A stretch of 64,000 bases of DNA, from the NCBI RefSeq assembly GCF_904848585.1, contig NZ_CAJHCR010000025.1:1-64000 (forward strand). Direction: 5' to 3'. The translations under genes were made by a program, and so were the position numbers. The number at the start of each line of letters is the position of its first letter. Within the stretch, counting starts at the first letter, position 1. Positions 46,243 to 54,873 of the stretch are shown here, in pieces. The DNA comes from Paraburkholderia kirstenboschensis. Its GTDB lineage: Bacteria > Pseudomonadota > Gammaproteobacteria > Burkholderiales > Burkholderiaceae. Under the pieces are notes generated by a model that was given only the letters and a program-made list of their open reading frames with translations, made no database searches and was not told the DNA's origin.

Positions 46243-47421
46243 TCATGCCTCCAGTTGGTCGAGCGTGTGGCGGGCGATCATCAGTTCCTCATTGGTCGGA
46301 ATGACCCAGACTTCGACGGCGCTTTCGGCTGTGCTGATGAGCGGTCCGCGCTTCGCGTTCGCATCCGCATCGAGCGATACGCCGAGCCACGCCGCCGCGC
46401 GGCACACGCGCTCGCGCACGGGCGCCGCAAATTCGCCGATGCCCGCCGTGAACACGATTGCATCGAGCCCGCCCAGCGCAGCCGTCAGGGAACCGAGTTC
46501 GCGCGATATCCGGTAGCAGAACAGGTCGACAGCTTCTGCCGCGGCGGCTTCGTCGCTCGCGAGCAGCGCGCGCATGTCACTCGATATCCCGGAGACGCCG
46601 AGCAGGCCCGAGCGCTTGTACAGCAGCGTCTCGATTGCGTGGGTATCCATGTGCGCCTGCTGCATCATCCACAGCACGACGCCGGGATCGAGGGTGCCCG
46701 AGCGCGTGCCCATGACGAGCCCTTCGACGGCGGTGAAGCCCATTGTGCTTGCGATGCTCCTGCCGCCGTCGAGCGCCGTCATGCTCGCGCCGTTGCCGAG
46801 ATGCAGCACGACCGTCTTGCCGCGTGCGGCTCGCTGGCTGTATTGCGGCAACGCGCTCGCGATGAACTCGTAAGAGAGTCCATGAAAGCCGTAGCGCCGC
46901 ACGCCCTGGCTGGTGATGTCGGGCGGAAGCGCATAGCGTGTCGCGACGGCCGGCTGCGTGTGGTGGTACGCGGTGTCGAAGCAGGCGATCTGCGGCACAT
47001 CCGGTTTGCGCGCCTCGGTCGAGCGGATTGCCGCGAGGTTGTGCGGCTGATGCAGCGGCGCAAGCGGAACGAACGCTTCGAGTTCGCCCATCACCTTCGC
47101 ATCGATGCGAACCGGCGCGGAATAGCGGTCACCGCCATGCACCACGCGATGTCCGACGGCGAGCAGCTTCTCTTCGCCCGCATGCGCGCGCAGCCAGTCG
47201 AGCAGGAACGCGATCGCGTTGTCGTGGCCGAGACTTTCATCGGCTAGCCAGCCCCTGTCTTCGATGACTTCGCCGTTCTGCCGCTTCGCGTGAAAGTGCG
47301 GCTTCGTGTACAGCTCTTCGAGCTTGCCTCCCGCGATCGGATCAAGCGCGCCGCCGCTCACCGAGAACGCATGAAACTTGATGCTGGACGAGCCGGAGTT
47401 GATGACCATAACGACGTCCAT
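46243..47421 (-). CDS. ackA: acetate kinase
   Basis: Acetate kinase (392 residues) makes ATP from acetyl phosphate and ADP. It starts at an ATG after AGGGGGAATCGC, 10 bases from the end of the phosphotransacetylase gene. Family motifs are present: VINSGSSSIKFHAF at the start, GHRVVHGGDRYS, RYGFHGLSYEF, VVLHLGNGASMTALDGGRSI and VFTAGIGEFAAPVRERV. Length and motifs indicate a full, active enzyme. With pta it forms the acetyl-CoA to acetate branch, and its 3' end supplies the ribosome site for fabI. Confidence 0.95.
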   Translation of the reverse strand: MDVVMVINSGSSSIKFHAFSVSGGALDPIAGGKLEELYTKPHFHAKRQNGEVIEDRGWLADESLGHDNAIAFLLDWLRAHAGEEKLLAVGHRVVHGGDRYSAPVRIDAKVMGELEAFVPLAPLHQPHNLAAIRSTEARKPDVPQIACFDTAYHHTQPAVATRYALPPDITSQGVRRYGFHGLSYEFIASALPQYSQRAARGKTVVLHLGNGASMTALDGGRSIASTMGFTAVEGLVMGTRSGTLDPGVVLWMMQQAHMDTHAIETLLYKRSGLLGVSGISSDMRALLASDEAAAAEAVDLFCYRISRELGSLTAALGGLDAIVFTAGIGEFAAPVRERVCRAAAWLGVSLDADANAKRGPLISTAESAVEVWVIPTNEELMIARHTLDQLEA

Positions 47422-47431
47422 GCGATTCCCC

Positions 47432-48373
47432 CTACCCGATGCCGGTGGCAGCTTTCTCGCGCCGCGCGAGCGCGACGAGCGAAGCGACCGCGCACGATGC
47501 GAGCCGCGTGAGCACCGAATCGGCGCGGCTCGTCAGGATGATCGGCACTTTCGCGCCGAGCACGATGCCTGCGGCGTCCGCGTGCGCGAGGAACGACAGG
47601 CTCTTCGCCAGCAGATTGCCGGCTTCGAGGTCCGGCACCACGAGCACATTCGCGTGTCCCGCGACCGGCGACGAAATGCCCTTGATTTTGGCGGCTTCCT
47701 CGCTGATCGCGTTGTCGAGGGCGAGCGGGCCGTCCAGAATACCGCCCGTGATCTGCCGCCGGTCGGCCATCTTGCAGAGCGCGGCGGCGTCGAGCGTCGA
47801 AGGGACTTTCGAATTGACCGTTTCCATCGCCGAGAGGATCGCGACCCGCGCTTCGGGGAAACGCAATGCGTGCACGAGGTCGATGGCGTTCTGCACGATG
47901 TCGCGCTTCTCGTCGAGCGTCGGCGAGATGTTGACGGCCGCATCGGTGATGATGAGCGCGTCCTCGCGGCCGGGCACGTCCATCACGAAGCAGTGGCTCA
48001 CGCGGCGCTCGGTGCGTAGGCCCGTCGCGCGCGAGACCACTGCGCCCATCAGTTCGTCGGTGTGCAGCGAGCCTTTCATCAGCGCCTCGGCACGTCCTTC
48101 GTGCACGAGCTGCACGGCGGCGGCTGCGGCCGCGTGACTGTGCGGCGCGTCCACGACGGTCAGGTCGCCGAGATCGAGGTTGCCTTCCCTTGCGGCCGCT
48201 TCGATCTTCTCGCGCGGCCCAACGAGGATCGGCGCGATTAGCCCGAGGCGCGCCGCCTCGATCACCGCCCACAGCGAATCGTGATCGCATGGATGCGCGA
48301 CGGCGGTCGGCGTTGGCGGCAGTGTCGCGGCGAACGCGACGAGTCGCTCGTACTTCTCACGCCTGTGTTCCAT
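47432..48373 (-). CDS. pta: phosphate acetyltransferase (short PTA/PTB type)
   Basis: The 313-residue protein (ATG at 48373) transfers an acyl group from CoA to phosphate. It has the fold-defining segments IAPILVGPREKIEAAAR, LMKGSLHTDELMGAVVSRAT, ALIITDAAVNISPTLDEKRD, TGGILDGPLALDNAISEEAA and AGNLLAKSLSFLAHADAAGI. This is the short form, without the N-terminal regulatory domains of enteric Pta, similar to the C-terminal part of bifunctional enoyl-CoA hydratase/Pta proteins. Acetyl or butyryl specificity cannot be decided by eye. It lies 47 bases after the DUF3141 gene and 10 before ackA. Confidence 0.9.
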   Translation of the reverse strand: MEHRREKYERLVAFAATLPPTPTAVAHPCDHDSLWAVIEAARLGLIAPILVGPREKIEAAAREGNLDLGDLTVVDAPHSHAAAAAAVQLVHEGRAEALMKGSLHTDELMGAVVSRATGLRTERRVSHCFVMDVPGREDALIITDAAVNISPTLDEKRDIVQNAIDLVHALRFPEARVAILSAMETVNSKVPSTLDAAALCKMADRRQITGGILDGPLALDNAISEEAAKIKGISSPVAGHANVLVVPDLEAGNLLAKSLSFLAHADAAGIVLGAKVPIILTSRADSVLTRLASCAVASLVALARREKAATGIG

Positions 48374-48420
48374 GTCATGTGCCCTCGATTTACAGTGTTG
48401 CCCGCGCGCGGCGGGGCACG

Positions 48421-50700
48421 TCACTCGATCTGCTGGCGCGTTCCGGAACGCCGCGTCGGCTTCGCCGTCGCTTCCGATGCCGACTCGAAAATCGACAGCA
48501 CGCGCACAAGGTCGGCGCGTTCGTGGTCATCGAGCGGGAGTGTCGTGGTGAGCTCGCCGATGCGACGCGCGGCGTCGCGGATGTCGGCCGGCGCGGCGTT
48601 CGCCAGCATGCCGGGCAGCGCGTCGATGGCGGCGTCGGTGTCAAGCCGCAGCAGCGCCACCTGTTCGCGCACGACATCCTTGAACGCCAGGATGCCGCGA
48701 TCGGAGAGCGTGCCGAGCATCTCGCGCGCGAGATTGAAACGGCGCTCGTCTGCCTCGCCATGCGTGCGCCGCATGAACAGCAACGCGCGCACGCTCGCTT
48801 CGAGGAGGCCGCCCTTCGTCATGTCCTCGCGCAGGTGCTCGTGCACCGCGGCGATCGACGCGCTGCGTTCTTCCGAATCGCCCGGCTCGGTCAATTGGGC
48901 AGCGGCTTCGTCGTCGCCTCGCGGAGGAAGGCCCGCCATCGCCTGCAGCCACGGCATGCCGTAGACCGCTTCGAACATCTGTTCGACGGCTGTATCGCGC
49001 GTATCGCGATAGAAGTCGAGCGACGCTTCGATCGCATCCGACATCGCGTTCTGCATCTGCCAGAACGGATTGTCTGTGGCGACGCTCGTGCGCGCTTGCT
49101 TCACGTCCTCGGCCAAACGCGCGACGCTCGATGCAAACGGATTGCGGTCCGACCACGATTCATAGGGCACGCGCAGCGAATGAAAGCGGTTCGCGAGGTC
49201 GGCGCCCCACGGCGTCACGGACGCATGCACCCACGGCTGCACGAAGCTGCGGTACAGGCCGAGATTGAAGTTGGACACGTAAGCCGCTGTCGCGAAGCGG
49301 CGGTCGCTTTCCGGATCCGGCTGCACGATCGCGCGTACGTCGTCGATACTGCGCCGCGAAATCGACAGCACGTGCTCGCCCTCAACGAGTTCGGCGTGCG
49401 GCGTGGCGTCGGTCCGCTTTCCCATATGCGCTTCATACAGGCCCGAGGGCAGCAGGTCGATGAGGTCGACGTTGCTCACGAACTCGCGATGCTCCTTCTT
49501 GCCCGTGCTGCTCGACACGAAGATGCCGAGATGCCCGATGCTGTCGTGCGTCGCATAGACGATGGTCTGGTCGTGGCCGAAGAGATCGGCGTCGTCGCGA
49601 TACAGGTCGGTGATCCAGCCGAGCGCCTGCGGCGGCGGCGTAATGTTGTCGCCATAAGAACAGAACACGACGATGGGCGAGCGGATATTGCGCAGATCCA
49701 GGCGGATACCGTCCGACGTGACGATCTCGCCCTTGACGAGCCGGTTGCCGACGAACAGGTTGTCGACGATGAACTGCATCTCGGCCGCGTTGAGGAACAC
49801 GTGACCGCCCCAGTATTTTTCGAAGCCGAGATAGCGTGATGCCTCGGTGTCGACGTTCGCGTAGAGGTTGTATTGCTTCTGCCAGAGCGTGTTGGCCGGG
49901 TTCAGGTTTTCGAAGTTCTGCACGAGCCAGGCGCCGTCGAAGCGGCCGTCGCCAAGATCGCCCGTGAGCGCGGTGAGCCACGAGCCGCCGAGCGTCCCGC
50001 CGGAGTAGCGCATCGGATTCTTGCCGCGCCAGCCCGCCCAGTATGACACCGGCGCACCCGCGACGATGATCGGCCCAAACAGCTCGGGGCGCATGGCGGC
50101 CGTCATCAGCACCTGCCAGCCGGCCTGGCAGTTGCCGATCACGGCGGGCTTGCCGGGGCTGTCCGGATGCAGTTCGATCACTTTTTCGAGGAAGGTGGCT
50201 TCGGCGCGCATCACGTCTTCGACGGTCTGGCCGGGCATGGGATCGGGCAGGAAGCCGACGAAGTAGCACGGATGGCCCGCCCGCAAGGCGGCGCCGATTT
50301 CGCTGTCGCGCTTGAAGCCGCCGATGCCCGGGCCGTGCCCGGCGCGCGGGTCAAAGACGATGAACGGACGCAGCCGGCCCGGATCGTGCGCGCCGATGGC
50401 GTCGCGGTCGGGCTTCAGATCGTCGGGGGCGGCGATGCGAACGAGGCCGTAGTTGACGGGGCGCGGCAGCGTGCGCCCATCGACGACCAGCTCGGTGCCG
50501 AAATCAAGCACGTTCGGTGCGCGTTCCAGCAAGTGGGCCTGATACTGGTTGCCGCGCTCGCGCATCACGTCGGAGAAGAGGATGCCTCGCTGCCAGGCGT
50601 CGACGATGTAATCGATGGCGGCCTGCGCCGGGGCGAACCCGCTGGGAAAGGGTGTCGCGGGAGGATTGACGGGAACCGATGCCGGACTGGACTGATTCAT
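48421..50700 (-). CDS. DUF3141 protein, polyhydroxyalkanoate-synthase-like alpha/beta hydrolase
   Basis: The ATG at 50700 (MNQSSPASVPVNPP) gives 759 residues; the upstream frame lacks a better site. The first 450 residues resemble PHA synthases: FIVFDPRAGHGPGIGGFKRD, then VIGNCQAGWQVLMTAA, where Gly-Asn-Cys-Gln-Ala-Gly occupies the nucleophile-elbow position with Cys as in PhaC. The possible acid and base lie in FCSYGDNITPPPQ and THDSIGHLGIF. The C-terminal 300 residues are helical and specific to the family. The order DUF3141-pta-ackA-fabI is, to my knowledge, conserved across Burkholderia and Cupriavidus relatives. A role in storage polymer or acyl-CoA turnover is inference. Confidence 0.88.
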   Translation of the reverse strand: MNQSSPASVPVNPPATPFPSGFAPAQAAIDYIVDAWQRGILFSDVMRERGNQYQAHLLERAPNVLDFGTELVVDGRTLPRPVNYGLVRIAAPDDLKPDRDAIGAHDPGRLRPFIVFDPRAGHGPGIGGFKRDSEIGAALRAGHPCYFVGFLPDPMPGQTVEDVMRAEATFLEKVIELHPDSPGKPAVIGNCQAGWQVLMTAAMRPELFGPIIVAGAPVSYWAGWRGKNPMRYSGGTLGGSWLTALTGDLGDGRFDGAWLVQNFENLNPANTLWQKQYNLYANVDTEASRYLGFEKYWGGHVFLNAAEMQFIVDNLFVGNRLVKGEIVTSDGIRLDLRNIRSPIVVFCSYGDNITPPPQALGWITDLYRDDADLFGHDQTIVYATHDSIGHLGIFVSSSTGKKEHREFVSNVDLIDLLPSGLYEAHMGKRTDATPHAELVEGEHVLSISRRSIDDVRAIVQPDPESDRRFATAAYVSNFNLGLYRSFVQPWVHASVTPWGADLANRFHSLRVPYESWSDRNPFASSVARLAEDVKQARTSVATDNPFWQMQNAMSDAIEASLDFYRDTRDTAVEQMFEAVYGMPWLQAMAGLPPRGDDEAAAQLTEPGDSEERSASIAAVHEHLREDMTKGGLLEASVRALLFMRRTHGEADERRFNLAREMLGTLSDRGILAFKDVVREQVALLRLDTDAAIDALPGMLANAAPADIRDAARRIGELTTTLPLDDHERADLVRVLSIFESASEATAKPTRRSGTRQQIE

Positions 50701-51429
50701 GATCGCTTCGAACTCCATCGGAGAGTCGGCGCCGCCGTCGTTATCGCACGGTTTCGTGCGGAAGGACAGTCGACGTGAAACCAGGGCGAGGCGCATCGCG
50801 CCTTGTGAGAGACGCGGTGTCGATCAAGATCAGCGATAAATATGGCAATAGCGTGACGCGGCGTGTAGGGCGCGGCGAACTCTGCAACCATCTCGCGAAA
50901 GCGGCCCGGCGCGGTTCTTGTTGCATTGCGTCAGCCGAATCAGTGTAGACGGAGACGACTGCTGAGGCAAATCGAAAAGACCTATGATCGCTGACGCGGT
51001 GTGAATCGCCGCGGAACAAGGTCGTCAGGACGCGGCGCGGCAGACTTCTTGTCCATGATCCGTCCACCCGCCCGTTCTTACTTACTTCAAGAACGGCGCA
51101 CGAACTGAGCCAGGCATGACGCGTCGATCCTCACGCGCCCGCACTCCATAGTGACTATGGTCTTTCAAGCAATTCGGTCGTTGCCAGGGCCATGAGAAGC
51201 GATGCCTGAAGCCAACGGCGGCTCCGCCTAATTGCTCTGGAAGACGGCGCGATGATGCCGTCAACCAACGGGGAATGTCACGGCCTCCGTTTCCACCAGC
51301 GCGCGAATACGTGAACGCGGCCGAAAGTTCGACCGCCCGTCTCAGCGCATAGCGAAAATAGCCTTGGAAGTTCTGGAAAGTCGCCGCGGCGATCTATCAG
51401 GCCGGTGCAGAAGTATTTGTAGGAAGTCC
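50701..51429. other. region upstream of the DUF3141 operon, no gene
   Basis: About 730 bases between the operon start and the IS1182 remnant show only short shadow frames. The operon promoter should be here. Confidence 0.45.
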
Positions 51430-51804
51430 TCATGCGACGCTCTCGACGGAAGCCACGTCGGCCAGGTCCAGACGCTGGCATAGCACGAACTGACGAGAGA
51501 CACTGCGGATCGCTTTGCCGTCGTCTTTGCGGAAGCGGGCAATAGTCTTGAAGTCCGGCGCAAGGCGGCCCGTGAGTCACATCGGTTCAACGTTGCGCTG
51601 GGCCTCACATTCAAGGCGACGGCTAGATTGAATACGGTTCAGGTAACCGTAGATGTAGATGTTGAGCATCACCTCCGGATGATACGAAGGCCGACCCGTT
51701 GGCGCTGGCTCAACACCTTCAAACCCGAGCTTCCGAAGATCGAGCTCATCTATGAAAATATCGACTACGCGCACGGGCTTGGTGTCCGTCACGTACTCGT
51801 CCCG
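51430..51804 (-). pseudogene. IS1182-family transposase, N-terminal fragment
   Basis: The minus strand reads EYVTDTKPVRVVDIFIDELD and YIYGYLNRIQSSRRL as in the copy at 17948. Then the expected MWLTGR is PM, a TGA stop, LTGR: Trp has become a stop. After that the same frame continues LAPDFKTIARFRKDDGKAIR and QFVLCQRLDL before losing homology and closing at 51430. Only about 110 of 474 codons remain. It sits directly behind the porin fragment. Confidence 0.85.
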
Positions 51805-51838
51805 CTGGATGGGGGCATGAACGGGATGGCAGTGCTGC

Positions 51839-52440
51839 TTAGAACCGGGTCAGCATGCCGACCGCACCCATCACCTGGTTGCTCGTCGCCGAAGCGCCGC
51901 CCGCGTTGTACATCACTGCGTGGTTATTGCTACCGATTGCATGCTGATACATTGCTTCAGCGTACACTTCGGTGCGCTTCGACAGCGAGTAGCGCGTAAT
52001 CGCATTCACATGGTTCCACTTCGGATCGGCACCGACCTTCGCCACACCGTTCAGGTGAGCGTCCGTGTATGTATCCATCACGCCGACCGAGAGCGCCGGC
52101 GTCAGTGCGTACTTTAGGTTCAGTTCGTAGTTGTCGAAGTGAGCCGAACCGCTCGACACGCCGAATGCGCTCGTATTCTGAAACTGGCTGTGCGTGTAGA
52201 CGAAGTTGGCCGATGCCGGGCCGAACGTATACCCAACGCCTGCACCGACCGTGCGCTGCACATCCGCCGTCAGGTTGCCGCCACCCGCGGTCGACCTGAA
52301 CTCGCTCGGATCAGACGCAACGTTCTGATTTGCTGCTCCTGCAGCGGTACTCGCCGCCGCCGAGCCGTTGATCTGAAGGTAGGCCGCTGCGGCGGTATCT
52401 GGTGAGGGGTAGTCGGCAGCCGCATGGGAACACATCTGGC
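51839..52440 (-). pseudogene. outer-membrane porin (OpcP-like), N-terminus lost
   Basis: About 190 C-terminal residues of a Burkholderia-type general porin are readable, with alternating beta strands such as GAGVGYTFGPASANFVYTHS, YELNLKYALTPALSVGVMDT and TEVYAEAMYQHAIGSNNHAV. It ends in Phe (MGAVGMLTRF), as required for outer-membrane assembly. The signal peptide and first half are missing: near 52440 the sequence turns into a dispersed repeat next to an IS1111-group element. The frame extends to 52504 without porin character. Confidence 0.85.
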
Positions 52441-52442
52441 TA

Positions 52443-52542
52443 AATATAGTTGTCCGGCTTAATCCACGCAAAAACTTAACTTGTCGGGTTCCGTGGCGCG
52501 CCAACCCTAGGTTGCGCTTTGCGACCGCGTTCGGCCAAAAGC
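52443..52542. repeat. about 100-base dispersed element, copy 2
   Basis: This matches 26984-27081 (see that entry). It lies between the porin break and the left inverted repeat of the IS1111-group element, so it is either the remnant that beheaded the porin or the target into which the IS inserted. Confidence 0.5.
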
Positions 52543-52617
52543 ATAGGTAATTGGGCGGTCAAGAAGGTGGTCGGACGCTCCTAAAATCGCAGAACCAACT
52601 GTGCGAAGGAGGCTGTG

Positions 52618-53652
52618 ATGACTTACTACACTGGGCTGGATGTGTCGCTGCGTTCCGTCTCGATTTGTATCGTTGATGGCCAGGGCCAGGTAGTGTATGA
52701 AATGAAGGTCCCGGCAGAGGTGAGCGCGATTGCAAAGGCGATTCGTTCGTTCAGCTCCGACGTTTCGACGGTTGGATTCGAAGCCGGCACATTGACGCAG
52801 TACCTGACGTATGGGCTGCAGCAGGCAGGATTCGACGTGGTCTGCCTGGAAGCCCGTCAGGTCAACGCAGCATTGAGCGCGATGCGCAATAAAACGGATC
52901 GTAACGACGCCAGAGGCATTGCAAGGATCCTGCGCACTGGCTGGTATAGCCGCGTCCATGTGAAGAGTATCGAGAGTCACCATATCCGCGCACTGCTCTC
53001 AAGCCGCAAGGCCGTTCTGAAAAAATGTGTCGATCTCGAGAACGAACTGCGCGGCTTGCTCAAGGTCTTCGGAATCAGGCTCGCGATAAAAGTCCCGCAC
53101 GGTGCGTATGACAGTGTGGTGCGCCCACTTATAGAGGCTGATGCATTGCTTGTCAGGGCCCTTCTTCCGCTGCTTGAAGCGCGTCAGGTGCTCTACCGGA
53201 CTTTCCTCAAGCTTGATAACGAAGTCAAGGCCATTGTCAGGACCGATCCGGTCTGCCAGCGGCTCATGACCGTACCCGGTGTCGGCGTCATTACTGCGCT
53301 GACCTTCAAGGCGGCAGTTGATGACCCGAGCCGCTTCAAGTCTTCACGAACAGTTGCGGCCCATTTCGGGTTGACGCCACGGCGCTACCAGTCAGGCGAA
53401 ATGGACAATCCGGGGCGAATCTCGAAGGCTGGTGACCCTGATGTGCGCTGCGCGCTTTACACCGCCGCGCATGCGCTGGTCTCCCGAAGCGCCTCCTGGT
53501 GCACGCTCAAGGCGTGGGGCAAGCGACTGGAAAAGAGTCGTGGGCATCGCCGGGCCGTTGTCGCCGTCGCCCGCAAACTTGCCGTTATTCTGCACAGGAT
53601 GTGGATCGACGGATCTGACTTCCGCTGGGGCTCAATGGAGGCGACGGCATGA
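52618..53652 (+). CDS. IS110-family transposase (IS1111 group)
   Basis: The 344-residue protein starts at the ATG at 52618 after AAGGAGG. The N-terminal RuvC-like DEDD domain shows YYTGLDVSLRSVSICIV (first Asp), TVGFEAGTLTQYL (Glu) and NKTDRNDARGIARIL (Asp pair). The C-terminal Tnp20 domain has MTVPGVGVITALTFKAAVDD and PRRYQSGEMDNPGRISKAGD; the Ser of GRISKAGD is the expected nucleophile. Such enzymes cut and rejoin DNA using an element-encoded RNA to choose the target. Length and motifs are complete, so the element may be active. Confidence 0.93.
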   Translation: MTYYTGLDVSLRSVSICIVDGQGQVVYEMKVPAEVSAIAKAIRSFSSDVSTVGFEAGTLTQYLTYGLQQAGFDVVCLEARQVNAALSAMRNKTDRNDARGIARILRTGWYSRVHVKSIESHHIRALLSSRKAVLKKCVDLENELRGLLKVFGIRLAIKVPHGAYDSVVRPLIEADALLVRALLPLLEARQVLYRTFLKLDNEVKAIVRTDPVCQRLMTVPGVGVITALTFKAAVDDPSRFKSSRTVAAHFGLTPRRYQSGEMDNPGRISKAGDPDVRCALYTAAHALVSRSASWCTLKAWGKRLEKSRGHRRAVVAVARKLAVILHRMWIDGSDFRWGSMEATA

Positions 53653-53886
53653 TGCAAACCGCTTACCAACATTGATCCCACTGGGAGCGTCCGAAGCGTG
53701 GACGATGGTCTGGAAGAAGCCGCAACTGACTGCTGCGCCCCGAGCGCGCCCAAAAGCGAGGCTCTCCATGCCTGTCCGACCAATGCGTGCAGCGTGCCGT
53801 GATTGATGAGCCGACTGCGGAAAGAAGCGTGACCCGCGCAAACGACGTTTCCGAAACCGAACCATCGGAGATCGACCCTTGACATC
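53653..53886 (+). ncRNA. expected location of the IS1111 seeker/bridge RNA
   Basis: In IS1111-group elements the RNA that pairs with target and donor DNA is encoded downstream of the transposase. This 234-base stretch lies between the transposase stop and the right inverted repeat and has no reading frame of its own. I have not derived the fold; the call rests on position and family knowledge. Confidence 0.4.
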
Positions 53887-53969
53887 ACCGCCCAATTAAA
53901 GAAGCAATCAATCGAAATCCGTCTCTGAATCGTCGACCATTTCTCGTCGATATTCGTAACTTGTTCCGG

Positions 53970-54190
53970 TCAAGCCCAACATAACGCGTCCGATTCAATG
54001 CCTGGCAGATCCGGGACGATGGCGCGCCCGCCGACATTGATGTAGATGCGCGGCGCACGGAGGCGTTCGCCACTCACTACAAGTGTCTCCTTGCGAATCG
54101 AAGCGCGCGGCGCCTTGTAGCACCGTGCACCCCTCATGCCGCGCAGCCAGCTCTCGACGACCGGGATTGCGGCAGCGATCGTCAGAGGCG
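53970..54190 (-). pseudogene. fragment of a pyridine nucleotide-disulphide oxidoreductase
   Basis: The minus strand reads SWLRGMRGARCYKAPRAS, then ETLVVSGERLRAPRIYINVG and GRAIVPDLPGIE. INVGGRAxVPDLPGI is a hallmark of class I FAD-dependent disulphide oxidoreductases, relatives of mercuric reductase and dihydrolipoyl dehydrogenase, where it ends the first part of the FAD domain. About 60 codons remain of roughly 450. The fragment begins right after the VOC gene stop and ends near the IS1111 element. Confidence 0.65.
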
Positions 54191-54195
54191 CCAGC

Positions 54196-54873
54196 TTACA
54201 AAGGCAAGTCCTTGCCTGCCTGCTCACTAACCATGTACTCCGCATACCAGTCCGGCCAATTCTCATCGCGTTGGCCGCCCGTCCGCTTCTCGTGCTCGCC
54301 GTGCGCCGCCTCCGCCCGCCGGAGCGCCGCCGCAAGGTCCGCTGTAGAGGTGAAGGTCGTGCCGTCTGCGTCCAGGCGACCGGGCGCTCGCTGTGTGAGT
54401 TCCTGGAACAGCCAGCCATTGCCGTCCGGATCGCTAAACGAGGCGAACGAGCGGTAGCTGCGATGCTCGGGGTCCGGACCGCTAATCCTGATCCGCCCGA
54501 ACAGATAGGGATCATCCGAGCCGGCGTACGCGCCAGCGGCATCGTGGAACACTCCGCTGATCTCCAACCCGCGTCCCAGCAGTTCCTTGCGAGCCGCCTC
54601 GACGTCGGAGACGATCAGGTACAGTCCCTGCGCTGAGCCGGGTGCGGCCGCTGTGACGTTCTTGCCGAAAATGACCGAGCACCCGGAGCCGGGCGGCGTG
54701 AACTGGACTACGCGGAAGTAGCCATCGTCGGAGGCATAGTCGGCGTCAAGCCTCCACCCCAAGCCGTCATAAAAGCGCTTGGCGCGATCAACGTCGGAAA
54801 CAGGGATGACGATGACCTCGAGCTTCATGTCCACGCCCCGCACGTTGGGGGTACCGACTGCAGCGCTGCTCAT
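54196..54873 (-). CDS. VOC-family (glyoxalase-like) protein
   Basis: The ATG at 54873 follows GGGAGG and gives 225 residues; the frame reading further upstream has no start signal. Residues about 18-150 are a VOC domain: VIVIPVSDVDRAKRFYDGLG, FRVVQFTPPGSGCSVIFG, YLIVSDVEAARKELLGRGLE and SFASFSDPDGNGWLFQELT. This fold binds a metal and small molecules and covers glyoxalases, dioxygenases and resistance proteins. The C-terminal extension (LAAALRRAEAAHGEHEKRT and WPDWYAEYMVSEQAGKDLPL) is typical of a subgroup of unknown substrate. It is cytoplasmic and stands alone. Confidence 0.88.
   Translation of the reverse strand: MSSAAVGTPNVRGVDMKLEVIVIPVSDVDRAKRFYDGLGWRLDADYASDDGYFRVVQFTPPGSGCSVIFGKNVTAAAPGSAQGLYLIVSDVEAARKELLGRGLEISGVFHDAAGAYAGSDDPYLFGRIRISGPDPEHRSYRSFASFSDPDGNGWLFQELTQRAPGRLDADGTTFTSTADLAAALRRAEAAHGEHEKRTGGQRDENWPDWYAEYMVSEQAGKDLPL

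Larger units (their letters stand above)
52543..53905 (+). mobile_element. IS1111-group (IS110 family) insertion sequence, apparently complete
   Basis: A perfect 12-base inverted pair, TAATTGGGCGGT at 52548-52559 and ACCGCCCAATTA at 53887-53898, encloses an intact IS110-family transposase. Subterminal inverted repeats of about this size separate the IS1111 group from other IS110 elements, which lack them. A 234-base noncoding stretch follows the transposase, as expected for the guide RNA of this group. Exact outer ends cannot be set without an empty site. It lies between a porin remnant and an oxidoreductase remnant. Confidence 0.8.

Noticed and set aside
46255..47247. 330-codon plus-strand frame opposite ackA
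   Set aside because: Acetate kinase motifs on the other strand are unambiguous; this frame is a mirror of its codon bias.
48190..49839. 549-codon plus-strand frame opposite pta and the DUF3141 gene
   Set aside because: It is antisense to two confident genes and its Arg/His-rich translation has no domain features.
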